This document shows, one piece after another, positions 1-10,740 of a stretch of DNA of 64,000 bases (its first letter is position 1; the number at the start of each line of letters is the position of its first letter). Source of the stretch: Rusavskia elegans (lineage: Eukaryota > Ascomycota > Lecanoromycetes > Teloschistales > Teloschistaceae); NCBI GenBank assembly GCA_011316305.1, contig SAUG01000016.1, positions 124,001 through 188,000 of the forward strand, read 5' to 3'. The position numbers and the translations under genes were made by a program. The notes beneath the pieces are model-generated. The model saw only the letters and a list, made by a program, of their open reading frames with translations. It was not told where the DNA came from and made no database searches.

Positions 1-815
1 TCCGACAGTGCGCCGACGTAGAACTGCTGCTGTGGATCGAACCTGGACAACATCTCCAGTAGGGAGGGCATGGAGAGGAAGAAAGTATCATCATCAATCA
101 AACTGATCCATTGTGTCGTCGGTTGCCGGTGCTCATACATGACTCGGACTAGGGAGAAGTAACGCTGGGAAAAGAAATGGTGCCTTGACAACGGGGGGAC
201 AATGGTGACATCGAGGCCAAGGGTGTGCATGCGGTTCTGCAAGGCGGACATGGCCTTGGGATCTGCGGGGTGGTAGCGGTCTTTGGAGTCCTCGGGCACA
301 TCGTCGTCCTCGATGGCAATCACGAACAGCTTAGCACGCGTGTTTGCGAGCCAGCGGAGCAAGGACGGGATGGAGTCATCCAGGCGGGTGAGGGTTGTGG
401 AGATGCCGAAGATGATGTGCGAAGCATCTGCCGGGCCTTCAGGAGGCGTGGGGAGGTGGAGAAGTAACGGATCTTTACAATCCTTCAGCTGGACATTGGT
501 CTTGTCGGTCAGGTCGATGGATTGGAAATCGGGGAACAAGGGGCCGGGTAGCTTGGTGACGGAGAGTCTTTGGGCGCCGGAAGTAGGCTTGACGATGATA
601 TCTCGACGGGCGTACTTGATGGGGTAGGTGAGGTCGAGGGGCAGAAGCCAGTCAAGAGTGTCGGGACACGGTTGGACATGCTGGGCTGAGAAGGTAGGGA
701 CCCATGTGGATGAAGAAGGATTGTCTCTGCGGTAAAGTCGGGCGACGAAAACGATGGACGTGAGTGACAGCAGACAGACGACGGTGGTGACGGCGGTGCG
801 CAGGAGCATCACCAT
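1..815 (-). CDS. GT31/Fringe-like glycosyltransferase, C-terminus cut by window edge
   Basis: Single open frame of 271 codons from an ATG at 815-813; an in-frame TAG lies two codons upstream, which fixes the start. Residues about 4-22 form one hydrophobic segment followed by a basic residue cluster, the layout of a type II Golgi membrane protein with a lumenal catalytic part. The visible C-terminal part holds an IDDDTFF motif, the DxD-type Mn2+/nucleotide-sugar site of Fringe-like glycosyltransferases, preceded by a motif of the RYFSLVRVMYEH kind. The family transfers hexoses in the secretory pathway; donor and acceptor cannot be read from sequence. The protein runs off the window at base 1. 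Its promoter lies against the transposon block starting near 1180. Family assignment is fairly sure, exact substrate unknown. Confidence 0.8.
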   Translation of the reverse strand, partial: MVMLLRTAVTTVVCLLSLTSIVFVARLYRRDNPSSSTWVPTFSAQHVQPCPDTLDWLLPLDLTYPIKYARRDIIVKPTSGAQRLSVTKLPGPLFPDFQSIDLTDKTNVQLKDCKDPLLLHLPTPPEGPADASHIIFGISTTLTRLDDSIPSLLRWLANTRAKLFVIAIEDDDVPEDSKDRYHPADPKAMSALQNRMHTLGLDVTIVPPLSRHHFFSQRYFSLVRVMYEHRQPTTQWISLIDDDTFFLSMPSLLEMLSRFDPQQQFYVGALS

Positions 816-950
816 GCGCTACGAGGGGCCGAAGGTCGACAGCGGAAGTGGTTGAGGTGGTCAAGACGGTGATTGAATAGCTTCATAGCTTCGCGGATCA
901 GCCGTTTGATTATTATTGAGGGATTATTATGAAGGCGGATACCTTACCTG

Positions 951-1120
951 CAATCATGTGGGCACAGCAACCCACACATATGGCGCTCATGGATGTAGAT
1001 CCAAGTCACTACAAGTCTACTGTACTATTGAACGTAACGTTACAGGTTAACAGAGCAGCTGTACGCAATCGTCCCTTATCGAGGTACCGGCTGTTATTAC
1101 CCCTCATTGCAATCTACCTT
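951..1120. repeat. Dispersed degenerate repeat, copy 1 (second copy at 34241-34425)
   Basis: This stretch shares ordered blocks with 34241-34425: GCACAGCAACC, GATCCAAG, a GGTTAACRNAGCAGCTGTACG-like block, CAATCGT and CNTTGCAAT. Blocks keep their order and spacing, so this is common descent and not chance. No coding potential is seen. It may be an old solo LTR or MITE remnant. It sits exactly where normal composition gives way to the AT-rich block. Confidence 0.55.
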
Positions 1121-2047
1121 AGGGGCGTAACCCCGAATGCACACACCGTGTTATTACGGTACTAGTACTATTATTTTATACCTAACCGTTAAAAACGCTA
1201 GCGAGAGAAATACGATATATAATAGTAAAGATTACAACTAAATAATAGTATCAGTTAATTCTAACGGTGTTAGATTTCTAAAACGCGATAGTTTTCCGTT
1301 TTGTACTACAAGCCTCCCTACCTGGCAGCTATACGTCATCTATTTTACAGTTACTGGCGGTAATTTTAGAGATTAAAATCGTTTGAATCGTTCGATTTTG
1401 AATTTAGAATTTTTATTACGTTGATAAAATTCTATATATACGTTTATCGAATACTAACGTTTAATATTTTAATATTATCAATTTATATAATATCATTATA
1501 CTATAGAGACCTTTATAATAAACTAACGGTTCTAGACTAAAATCGTTTTAAAAAAGATAGCGACTATTAGTCGATATTCGATTTTTATACGTTTTAATTA
1601 AAAAGTTTAAACGTATAAATATAGTTTACTAATAAAATTATTATATCAAGATTTTCGAAAAGTGGTTTTAAAAGTTCTATAATTTTGGTGGAAGCTCTGC
1701 GGACTCGAACGGTTCTCGAACGTCTCGGGCGTCCGAGAAATTATTAGAAACGTTTAAAGCGCCTCGGATTTTCTAAAATTTCTAAATGGCTAATAATATT
1801 AGCCGCTGTCGAAAATAAAGATTTTTATAAAGCTACGCTAACGGCGTCTACTCGCTAACGATATATAAAACGAACGATTAACGTTAATTAGATCGAGATT
1901 TAAAAAAAACTAAACTGACCGGTTCGAATCGAATTTCCGTCGAATCGTCGAATATCCGATCCGATATTAGTAATTCGATTCGAATTCGATTCGATTATAT
2001 TATATATTCAATATATATTTATTTTAAAAATTAAATAATAATAATAT

Positions 2048-2443
2048 TAGACTGGCCGTTTCGGGTCGGATTCCCGTCGAATCGTCGGATATCCGACCCG
2101 ATTTTAGTAATTCGATCCGGATCCGACCTGATTATTTAATATATTTAATATATTATTATTTTAATTTTTTAATAAAGATAATATATCGAGGTAATATATT
2201 TAGTTTTACTACGGACTTTCTAGCTAGCGTAATTAATTAATTAGAATTTTTTTACTAAATTTATATAAAAGTTATACTAGCTTTATACTTTTATATTAAA
2301 GTTTAACGTTTTTTCGAATCGGATCGAATTAGCTAACCCGAATTTAAAATCCGGCCGGGTCGAATTATATTTTTATCTAATCCGATTCGAATCGGATTAA
2401 ATTAGCTAATCCGGATTCGAAATCCGATCCGACGGCCAGTCTA
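2048..2443. mobile_element. hAT-like MITE, 396 bp, RIP-mutated
   Basis: Terminal inverted repeats TAGACTGGCCGT (2048-2059) and ACGGCCAGTCTA (2432-2443) bound a 396-bp element with no coding capacity. The flanking octamers AATAATAT (2040-2047) and GATAATAT (2444-2451) differ by one transition, consistent with an 8-bp target-site duplication altered by RIP. Eight-base duplications and such ends suit the hAT superfamily; the autonomous partner is not in the window. Confidence 0.65.
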
Positions 2444-3268
2444 GATAATATATCCAAGTAATATATTTAGTTTTACTACGAACTTTCTAGCTAGCGTAGT
2501 TAATTAATTAGAATTTTTTTAATAAATTCGTATAAAATTTATATTAACTTTATATTTTTATATTAAAGTTTCACGCTATAATCCAATTTTAACGAATCAG
2601 ATCGGATTATAATTTAGAATTCGAAATTCGATCGGATCGGATTATATTTTAGTCTGATTCGATTCGAGTCGGAACGATCAGATTAGTTAATTCGGATTCG
2701 AAATCCGATTAGATTGACCGATTCGAATCGAATTTCCGTCGAATTATCGAATATCCGATTCGATTTTAATAATCCGATCCGGATTCGATCTATTAAACGG
2801 TCGAATTAGATTATAAATTCTAATTCGATTTTTAGATTAAATTATAGATTTTAATCCGAAAATCCGATTTAAAAATCTAATCCGACTCGATTTATAATCG
2901 TATTCGATAATAAAATATAAAAGTAATTACAGGTAATATAAAACGATAGAATATTCTATTTAATTCTAATTTATATAATAGTTATCTATAAATATAGATT
3001 TATATACCGAAATTATATAAATAGTATTATTTATTTCTAAAAAATTTTATAAATATATATTTTTTTTCTAGAATTTTTAATTTTTTAGAATTTATTATTA
3101 ATTAGTTATCGTTATATTTTCGGCTATATTTCTAGATTCTATATTAACTTTTTAATAAACCCGACGTTTTTTTACTAAATAGTAATACGTTTAATATAGA
3201 TTACGGCTATTAGTTTAAAAGTATCGATTCCGTTTAAAATTAATTAAATAGGTCTGAACTGATAAACG

Positions 3269-3677
3269 TATTACGTCCACGATTCCATAAAGGTTCTTTG
3301 GAAAATTAGTCAAACAAGCGAATCTAATTATCTATAGCCGCCTATAGCCGCTATAGCCGCTTCTTTTAAAAGGACTTTTAATACGCGGCTATCTATTAGT
3401 TTTAACGGCTACTTTTAATATATATATCGCTTTTTATTTCTATAGATAGCTTTTTTTATTAGTCGTTAATATAATTATTAAATACGTCTCTACTATTTTC
3501 TTTTTAATTACTTTATAATAAAGATATTTTATAATATCGTAACCGTATTTCTATAGCTGTATAGAATTAGTTATAATAATCTACGCTAGAATTTCTTTAT
3601 TATTTAATAGTTCGGACTATAACTATAGCTATAGCTAGGCTCGAATATAATATCTTCTAATATATAGAGACGTTATA
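3269..3677 (+). repeat. 5' LTR of the retrotransposon
   Basis: 409 bp, aligning end to end with 6230-6638; shared landmarks include a tandem TATAGCCGC block and ACGCGGCTATCTAT. Differences from the other LTR are largely C/T and G/A transitions, as RIP produces. Confidence 0.85.
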
Positions 3678-4129
3678 TTTTAACGATTTACTATATTAGT
3701 TTCGTTATTCTATCCTACGGACCGAAGCGACTCTATTAAAATAATAACGCTAAATACCTATAAAAGAGATAAAAAATCTTTAAAATTATAGATTATTTAA
3801 ATAAATATTTACTTTATATTATATATAAACCAGTTTTCTAATAAAATAGTTAAAGGTTTATTTATATTTTCGTATCTAGAAAAAGCTACCCTTAATTAGA
3901 TATAGCTCCGAATAGAAAACTACTTCGATAATCCGGAAAAATAAAGAAAAGATAAAATAGAATAAATCTTCTACGCTTTTAGTAATCTTATTATAGTTAT
4001 AAAAAAAGCCTTCGGAGATAATAATAAAGATAGAGTAATAGATAGAAAACTAATAGTTCTAAAATAATAGAAGTCGATAGCTATCTACGCTATTTAATTT
4101 AATATATTAGTTTATAAAATAGATTAGGA

Positions 4130-4950
4130 AGATTTAGTTTTAAAAGTTTATTTTTATAAAAGATTTTATATAAAAGTTAAAGAAACTATAGTAGCGATTA
4201 AAAAATTAGACTCGCTAGTAAATCTTATTAAACTAGCAATAAAAATCGATACTAGATAATATAAAATATATTTAGATAAATAGACGTTTAGTAAAATAGA
4301 ACCCTCTAAAAGAAAGTCTAAAAGAGATCTAATAGAATTTAATACTACCGAAACTAAAGGATCGCGAACTAAAGCTTATTATTTATACGGAAAGACGGGA
4401 TATTTTAAAAGAAATTATTTAACTAAAGAGATATATAAAGTAACCGAATATTAGTTTAAAGTAATAGAAAAATTATCCGAAATAATAATTAATAAATATA
4501 TAGCGAAAAGCTGGTTAACCTACTATAATAATAATTGCTTTATCTATCTATCGGATAAAGAAAGGTTAGGACAATATTCTAAGGAACTAAAAAAAGCGTA
4601 GAAATTAAAGAAATTAACTTTCGAATTTAAATTATATAAAACCGAGAAATCTTTTACTATAGCGTTTAAAATTAAATTCGGAAATTAATAAATAATAGCT
4701 TTCATAAACAGAGAGAAAGATAATAAAGTTATAAAAGAATTCTGCGATAGAATTAAAGGATATCTCTATAGAAAAATAATATAGGATAATCGGATTCTCG
4801 ATATCGAAGTTAAAATAAAATACAAGCTAATTAGAATAATAAGCTTTATAATAATTAATAGTTTAAAAGACTATATTATTCTAGGAAACGAATAAAAAGA
4901 ATTAATTTTAGAAAAACTAATAGAAAAAAATAAGGTCGATAAAATAATAA
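4130..4950 (+). pseudogene. Gag/protease relic inside the LTR element
   Basis: In the frame read from 4371 a zinc-knuckle spacing CX2CX4HX4C is preserved over 4377-4418, but all four ligand positions are now Tyr codons. Cys to Tyr needs one G-to-A change and His to Tyr one C-to-T change, both RIP transitions. About 450 bp downstream the frame shows a DYIILG string like the end of a retropepsin domain. Stops interrupt the frame repeatedly. The limits given are approximate. Confidence 0.6.
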
Positions 4951-6229
4951 AACTATAGACGATATACTTTCTAGTCTATAAAAATCTCTTATATAAAAAA
5001 ATAGATATTATATCGATAACGAACTACGAAGAGATTAAAGATTTAGATACAAAGTTTAAGAAAAGCGGAAATATATAGAAAACTAAAATCTAGAAAAAAT
5101 ACTACTATTTTTTCTAAAAATTTACGAAAAAATATAATAAAAGCGGAAAATTAATCTAATAGTTATAGATAAACTATATTAGAAAAGTATATTAAAATAT
5201 AGTTAAAACTATAGATAAAACCGAATACTACGAATCTAATTAGATAAATTAGAATACAGAGACGCTAGATCTAGTATTTAATATTTAATCTAAAAATAAA
5301 GATTTCGACTGGTACCCGTCCTTATCTTTATAGAACGAAATAGTTACTAAAGAATAAAAATTAGCAAGACTATCGGAGAAACTAGAAATAACTTATAATA
5401 TAAATATTTAATTCGGAATTTATAAAAAATAGTAGTAAAAAAGTCTTTCGCTAGATCTTTTTTAGGATTCTATAGTTTCTATAGGTTAAAAGAAATTAAA
5501 ATCTCTTAAAAATTAATCTAGATTCTTTAAATCGAACCTAGATATTAATTTAACGGACGTCTTTTACGCGGCTAGTATAAAACTAATAGAAGAGTAAAAT
5601 ATAATAGAATCGTTAAACTCGTTAAAATAAGATAAAATACGTTATTTCTAAACGATAAAATTACTTTTACGTTTATCTAAAGCGTAATAATAGGTAATAA
5701 AACGCTTTTACTTTCCGAAGAGTCGGCGGAAATCCGATTCCTAAACTAAACGTTTATTACGAATTTCCTTTTTAGAATTAAAAAAGGATTCGATATAACG
5801 ACGAGTTTTAAAATATTTATTAAGAATATCGGCGATATTAGAACGAAGTTTATTCTTTTTATCTTTAAGACGTTTCCCTATAGAGGTTAGTAGAAAAGAA
5901 AAAAGAAAAAAGAAAGATAATATATAGATAGTATTAAAAATTAAAAAATTATAGGATTTCTAAACCCGAATATATTCGTTATAAATATTACTACTAACTT
6001 TAACTTTATATTCTTTTAAAAGATTACAGGTATATAAAGAATAAAAAAAAGGTATTACGATTCCTTTTAACTAAATACGACGAAACGATTTTAACCGATT
6101 TTCTTACCGAAAATATATAGCAGAGGTATTAATAAATTAAAAAATAAAGAAAAAAAAGAAAAAAAAAAACCCTTTTTATATCCTATAGACGGATTTTACG
6201 CTAGATAGAAAGCGATATAGAGGGGGCTG

Positions 6230-6638
6230 TATTACGTCTATAATTCTATAGAGGTTTTTTAGAAGACTAGTTAGATAAACGAGTCTAATTATCTATAGCC
6301 GCCTATAGCCGCTATAGCTATTCCTTCTAAAAGGACTTTTAGTACGCGGCTATCTATCGGTTCTAACGGCTACTTTTAATATATATATCGCTCCTTATTC
6401 CTATAGATAGCTTCTTTCGTTAGTTATTAATATAATTATTAAATACGTTTCTACTATTCTCTTTTTAATTACTTTATAACGATGATATCTTATAATATTA
6501 TAACCGTACCTCTACGGCTATATAGGATTAGTTATAATAATCTACGCTAGAATTCCCTTACTATTTAGTAGCTCGGAGTACGTCCACGGCTGTAGCTAGG
6601 CTCGAACGTAACGCCCTCTGATATATAAGGACGTTATA
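6230..6638 (+). repeat. 3' LTR of the retrotransposon
   Basis: 409 bp, partner of 3269-3677, preceded by the polypurine tract ending at 6226 and followed by the target duplication AAACG at 6639-6643. It keeps more C and G than the 5' LTR, so the two copies were mutated unevenly. Confidence 0.85.
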
Positions 6639-7076
6639 AAACGAGTCTGATTCTATATTTTATCTAACGCGTTATAAAAGCGTTTATAAATAAACCTTTT
6701 GTTTATAAACGTCTACAAGTAAAATTTTAGCTTATAAGCGTTTATAAACGCCTTGAACGCTTTAAACGAATTTTAAAATTTTTTAAAAAAATCTTTTAAA
6801 AATTCTAAATCTCTCTATCTAATAGAGCTACTAGTATCCTATAAAAAATCTATACTAGTAAACTTCTAGCGTAAATTTTAAAAATTTTATTTATAGAATA
6901 CTAGCGTTACTAGTTTCTAAACTAGAGGCTTCCTGTTATTAAACGTGAATTAATAGGTATTAAATTTTAAAAAGTAAAATTTTAAAAATCTAAATATAGA
7001 TAAAATAGACGTTTTTAGAATATATCTAAATTTTTTAATTTATTAAATAAAATAATCTTGTTTAAACCGACTTAAT

Positions 7077-7236
7077 TAGACTGACCACTTCGAACCAAAG
7101 TAGCGATTCGACTTCGCGATAAACGTAGCTAACGCGTCTAAATTACCAGTTTAAATTGATTTTCTTTCTAATACGGTTAGAAAGTCGAATTCGGAATACG
7201 AACTCGGGTTCGAAATCCGACAAAACGGCCAGTCTA
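7077..7236. mobile_element. Short hAT-like MITE, 160 bp, RIP-mutated
   Basis: Begins TAGACTGACC and ends CGGCCAGTCTA, the same termini as the element at 2048-2443. Flanking octamers GACTTAAT (7069-7076) and GGTTTAAT (7237-7244) differ only by two transitions, as expected of an 8-bp target duplication hit by RIP. It inserted just beyond the centre of foldback copy A. Confidence 0.65.
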
Positions 7237-8267
7237 GGTTTAATCGATTTTAAACGTTTTTTTTACTTTAAAATACTATAAGCGAGTTGTATATTTATTG
7301 ATATAATTAATAAACTATAAAAAATAAATATAGTCGGATATATATAATAATATAGTAAAGTAATATATTTATTTATTAGAAAAATAATTATATATTTTTT
7401 TATTATATTTTATAAAATTATCAACACTATATTTTATATTCTATTAATTATTCAATTTATATATATAATAGTAATATTAGTAAAAATTTCGCGATATAAT
7501 CTAGCGAAAGATATTTTAAAAATAAAAGATTCGAAATCTTTTTAATATCTATAGATTTTTTAAAAAACGACGAATTTATATTTTTATTTATATTTCTTTT
7601 AATAGATTATTAACTAGATTATTTAGAATATATTATTTTAAAATATTACCAATATCTAAAGTCTTTAGTATTTAATTAAATAAATTAAAGATTTATAGAT
7701 AATATAATATAAAAAAAAATTAAATTTTAATATTAGAATTATAATTTTATATATAATTTTAGTATTTTAATAGATCGAATTCGGATATTCGATTTCGATT
7801 CGAATTCGAATCGAATCGGATTAATTAATTTAGATTCGAAACTCGATCCGACGGCTAATTTAAATCCGATCCGACGACCGGTCTAAAAAAAATCTACGAA
7901 ACCGAAAATTTTTATACGCGTAAAATCTAGCGCTATTACTAGAGCGTATAGTATATAATCTATATAATAACCGAATTAATATTCGTTAAATCTTTTATTA
8001 GATTATATATATATATTATTAACGCAATTTTAAAGATTTTAGAAATTGTTAAAGGAGCTCGAGACGCTTTAGATTTCTAAAACCTTCTATCAAAAGCCCG
8101 GAACTAGTCTAAAGTTTTCCGAAATCACTTTTCGAAAATTTTAATATATATCAAAGCCGTTCCAAAAAAACAGCTATAGTAATACGATATTCAAATCTAT
8201 AGATACGTTAATATTAGCAAATATATAATCCGTTTATCGTATTTTAAAATAAAAAAAGCGTTTATAC

Positions 8268-9067
8268 TACCAAAAGTATCGACTTCGTTTAAAATTAATT
8301 AAATAGATTTAAACTGATAAACGAATCTGATTTTATATTTTGTCTAACGCGTTATAAAAGCGTTTATAAGTAAACTTTTTATTTATAAACAAGATTTCAG
8401 TTTATAAACGTTTATAAACGCCTTGAACGCTTTAAACGAATTTTAAAATTTTTAAAAAAAATATTTTAAAAATTCTAAATTCTTCTATCTAATAGAGCTA
8501 CTAGTATTCTATAATATATCTATATTAGTAAACTTTTAGTATAGAATTTAAAAGTCTTATATATAGAATATTAATATTACTAGTTTCTAATTAAAAACTT
8601 TCTATTATTAAATAGAAACTAATAGATACTAAATTTTAAAAAATTTAATTTTAAAATTCTAAATATAGATAAAATAGATATATTTAGAATATATCTAAAT
8701 ATTTCTATTTGTTAAATAAAATAATTTTATTTAAACCGGTTTAAATAAGATTATTTTATTTAATAAATAGAAAAGTTTAGATATATTCTAAAAATAAAAT
8801 TTTTAAAATCTATATTAAAAGTTTATTAATATAGATATTTTATAATATACTAGTAATTCTACTAGATAAAAGGATTTAGAATTTTTAAAAGATTTTTTTT
8901 AAAAAATTTAAAATTTATTTAAAGCGTTTAGGACGCTTATAAACGTTTATAAATAAAAAACTTGTTTATAAACGCTTTTATAACGCGCTAGGCAGAATAT
9001 AGAATCAGATTCGTTTATCAATTCAAATCTATTTAATTAATTTTAAACGGAATCGATATTTTTGATA
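8268..9067. mobile_element. Foldback inverted-repeat element, 800 bp
   Basis: The two halves are reverse complements around an ACCGGT centre near 8735-8740: the left outer end TACCAAAAGTATCGA matches the inverted right end TATCAAAAATATCGA, and similarity continues inward. The right arm (about 330 bp) lacks roughly 130 bp present in the left arm (about 470 bp). Outer TA dinucleotides could be a Tc1/mariner-type target duplication, though in AT-rich DNA that is weak. The left arm includes the uninterrupted AAACG site that received the LTR element in copy A. Confidence 0.7.
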
Positions 9068-10010
9068 ATATATAAGATATTTTTGTTCTGACGAATTTAT
9101 TAGAGTATTTTAGAGGCAAATAGCTGTTTCTAAATAGTAGATTGATAACTAATCAATGTCTGATTGGTTAAAATCTCGTCGTTCGCGAGAATTCCGCGAA
9201 GACGTTTTTTTGATAGTTAGTTTTAACGAATTAGAAATTAGCTCCTTGTATTATATAATCAGAAGTAATATAGAAACTTTAAATTTAATTAAAACTAAAT
9301 TTATCTACTAATTAGAAGTTTACTAGTAATTATTTAACCTATAGATTATTTATTAATAACGAATTAAATTTTCAATATTAATTTAATATCTAGTTAACAG
9401 CGAGTATTTCTATTAACATTAATAATAAAATAGATTTAAAAATTAGCGAATCTATAGATTACGTGATTATATAGTCTAGTTCGTCGATTTTAGTACTCTA
9501 GATACCCTATAGAAGACGTAAAAATCGAATGAAAATTTCCAAAAAAGAGATTTTCTCGAGATTCGAATTTTGAACTATTTAATAATCATTCTAAAATTAG
9601 TAATCAGAATTTTACCAGATAAAATTCGAAGAGTTAGATAATATAGAGTTAATCTATCTATCTAATCTATACTAGTACTACTAAATAAATAGTTACGCGA
9701 AAATTGATTATTTAAATTCGATTTTTCCGCGAATTAAAGAATTTAAATTTGAATTTTTAGTTAACTTCTAACTAACAACGATTCAATTTCTAGTTAACTA
9801 GATATTATAGATAATTATCAATCTATCTACTGTTTACAAGTAGTTTAAATAAATCTATTATTAGATATAATATCTGGTTTTTATTAAATTTCTAGTAAAA
9901 TCGAACTATCGATAGATTTAAAATCGATATAATATTTCTAATAATTTAATTTTAATTTCTAATAGATTTTAAATTAATTTAACGTTTTAAATAACTTTAT
10001 TTTAACGTTT

Positions 10011-10740
10011 TGTTCAAGAACGGGTACTTGCCCCTAAGGTACTCCAATTTTGCGGAGAGATGGACGCCAAGATTGAGACCGCGACTAATACTCTTAAGGT
10101 AATGAACGTCACTGCACCAACGTCCACTAATACAAAAGAGGCAATTCCCGCCGCCCGACCTTATCCATTGATGATCGTGCCATCGACATGTATAAGGTAC
10201 TGGACGCTTCTTGACAGGGAGTCGAAGTCTTGCCCCAAAGTTTATTGCACATTGGTGAGTGAGAGATGCTTGGATCCCCGCGAGGATTTTGGGTGTCAAA
10301 GTCCCAGATGGTTGATCCGTGAGGGCTTGGATAATACTGTCGTTCACTCGGTCTCTTACATTGATATACACGTTGTATTAAAGACTGTCTGCCACAGTGT
10401 TCGGACCAAAGGTCCTATCTCGACGGGGGCCCCTTAAGTATCCCTCCCTTACCAACGCCCCCTACCCCGTCAAAAGGGCTACATCCTCCTGCGCCTTCCA
10501 ATGGAGACGCTGACGCTAGCTTGATGCTGAATCGACGGTTGAAGCAGCAAACATAAAGCCGAAGATGCAAGCATTACGAAAAAGAAGCATTAGATCCACC
10601 CCCCTTCATCCAACCTCCGTCGGTATCCACTCAAACATGGTACATACATCAAGTGCTGCCAATCGAAAAAGGGGTATCGTCGTATGCATCGTAGCCTAGC
10701 CAGAGCTCTCCACTACGCACCCGGAACGTGGAGCTTTCCG
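10011..10740. other. Non-coding interval between RIP block and myosin gene
   Basis: Normal base composition resumes here. Two overlapping antiparallel ORFs (9997-10371 minus, 10060-10437 plus) exist, but neither shows a motif or composition I recognise, and the minus one runs back into the AT-rich block. It may be a gene remnant truncated by the block. The last 200 bases are probably the 3' UTR of the myosin gene. Confidence 0.45.

Larger units (their letters stand above)
3269..6638 (+). mobile_element. LTR retrotransposon, RIP-inactivated, 3370 bp
   Basis: Two direct repeats of 409 bp each (3269-3677 and 6230-6638) flank a 2552-bp interior. The element is bounded by a perfect 5-bp target duplication AAACG at 3264-3268 and 6639-6643. 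A purine-rich tract (AGAGGGGG) immediately precedes the 3' LTR, as expected for second-strand priming. LTR ends read TATTACG...CGTTATA; undoing RIP transitions at the termini gives the canonical TG...CA. The interior holds gag-like and protease-like relics only. At 2.55 kb it is too short for the full set of reverse transcriptase, RNase H and integrase, so it was probably non-autonomous or internally deleted. Superfamily is left open. Confidence 0.88.
3214..7068 (+). repeat. Foldback-arm copy A, interrupted by the LTR element
   Basis: Segments 3214-3268 and 6639-7068 are the two halves of one copy of the arm seen intact at 8268-8737. The break falls inside the sequence GATAAACGAATCTGAT, and the LTR retrotransposon 3269-6638 sits in the break with AAACG duplicated on both sides. 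The copy ends at the GTTTAAACCG centre without a second arm, so it is a solo arm. It is the oldest layer of this nest. Confidence 0.75.
1180..10010. other. AT-rich RIP-mutated transposon block
   Basis: About 8.8 kb of strongly AT-rich sequence with abundant TpA, few CpA/TpG steps and stop codons in every frame; no long ORF exists anywhere in it. Composition returns to normal abruptly at both edges. Inside are recognisable dead elements: an LTR retrotransposon, two hAT-like MITEs, an 800-bp foldback element and an interrupted copy of one of its arms. Further short TTCGAATCGAATTTCCGTCGAA-type blocks recur near 1920, 2055 and 2720 and are probably ends of related MITEs. A block around TTTTCGAAAAGTG occurs at about 1652 and inverted at about 8135. 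This is what RIP leaves behind in Pezizomycotina: C-to-T changes on both strands of duplicated DNA. Nothing here looks like a live gene. Confidence 0.9.

Noticed and set aside
1915..2800. Repeated TTCGAATC strings that look like tRNA T-loops
   Set aside because: They belong to repeated MITE-end blocks recurring in the same context; no tRNA fold.
9997..10437. Overlapping ORFs of about 125 codons on both strands at the edge of the RIP block
   Set aside because: No recognisable motif in either; they shadow each other and one extends into AT-rich DNA. Kept only as an unassigned interval.
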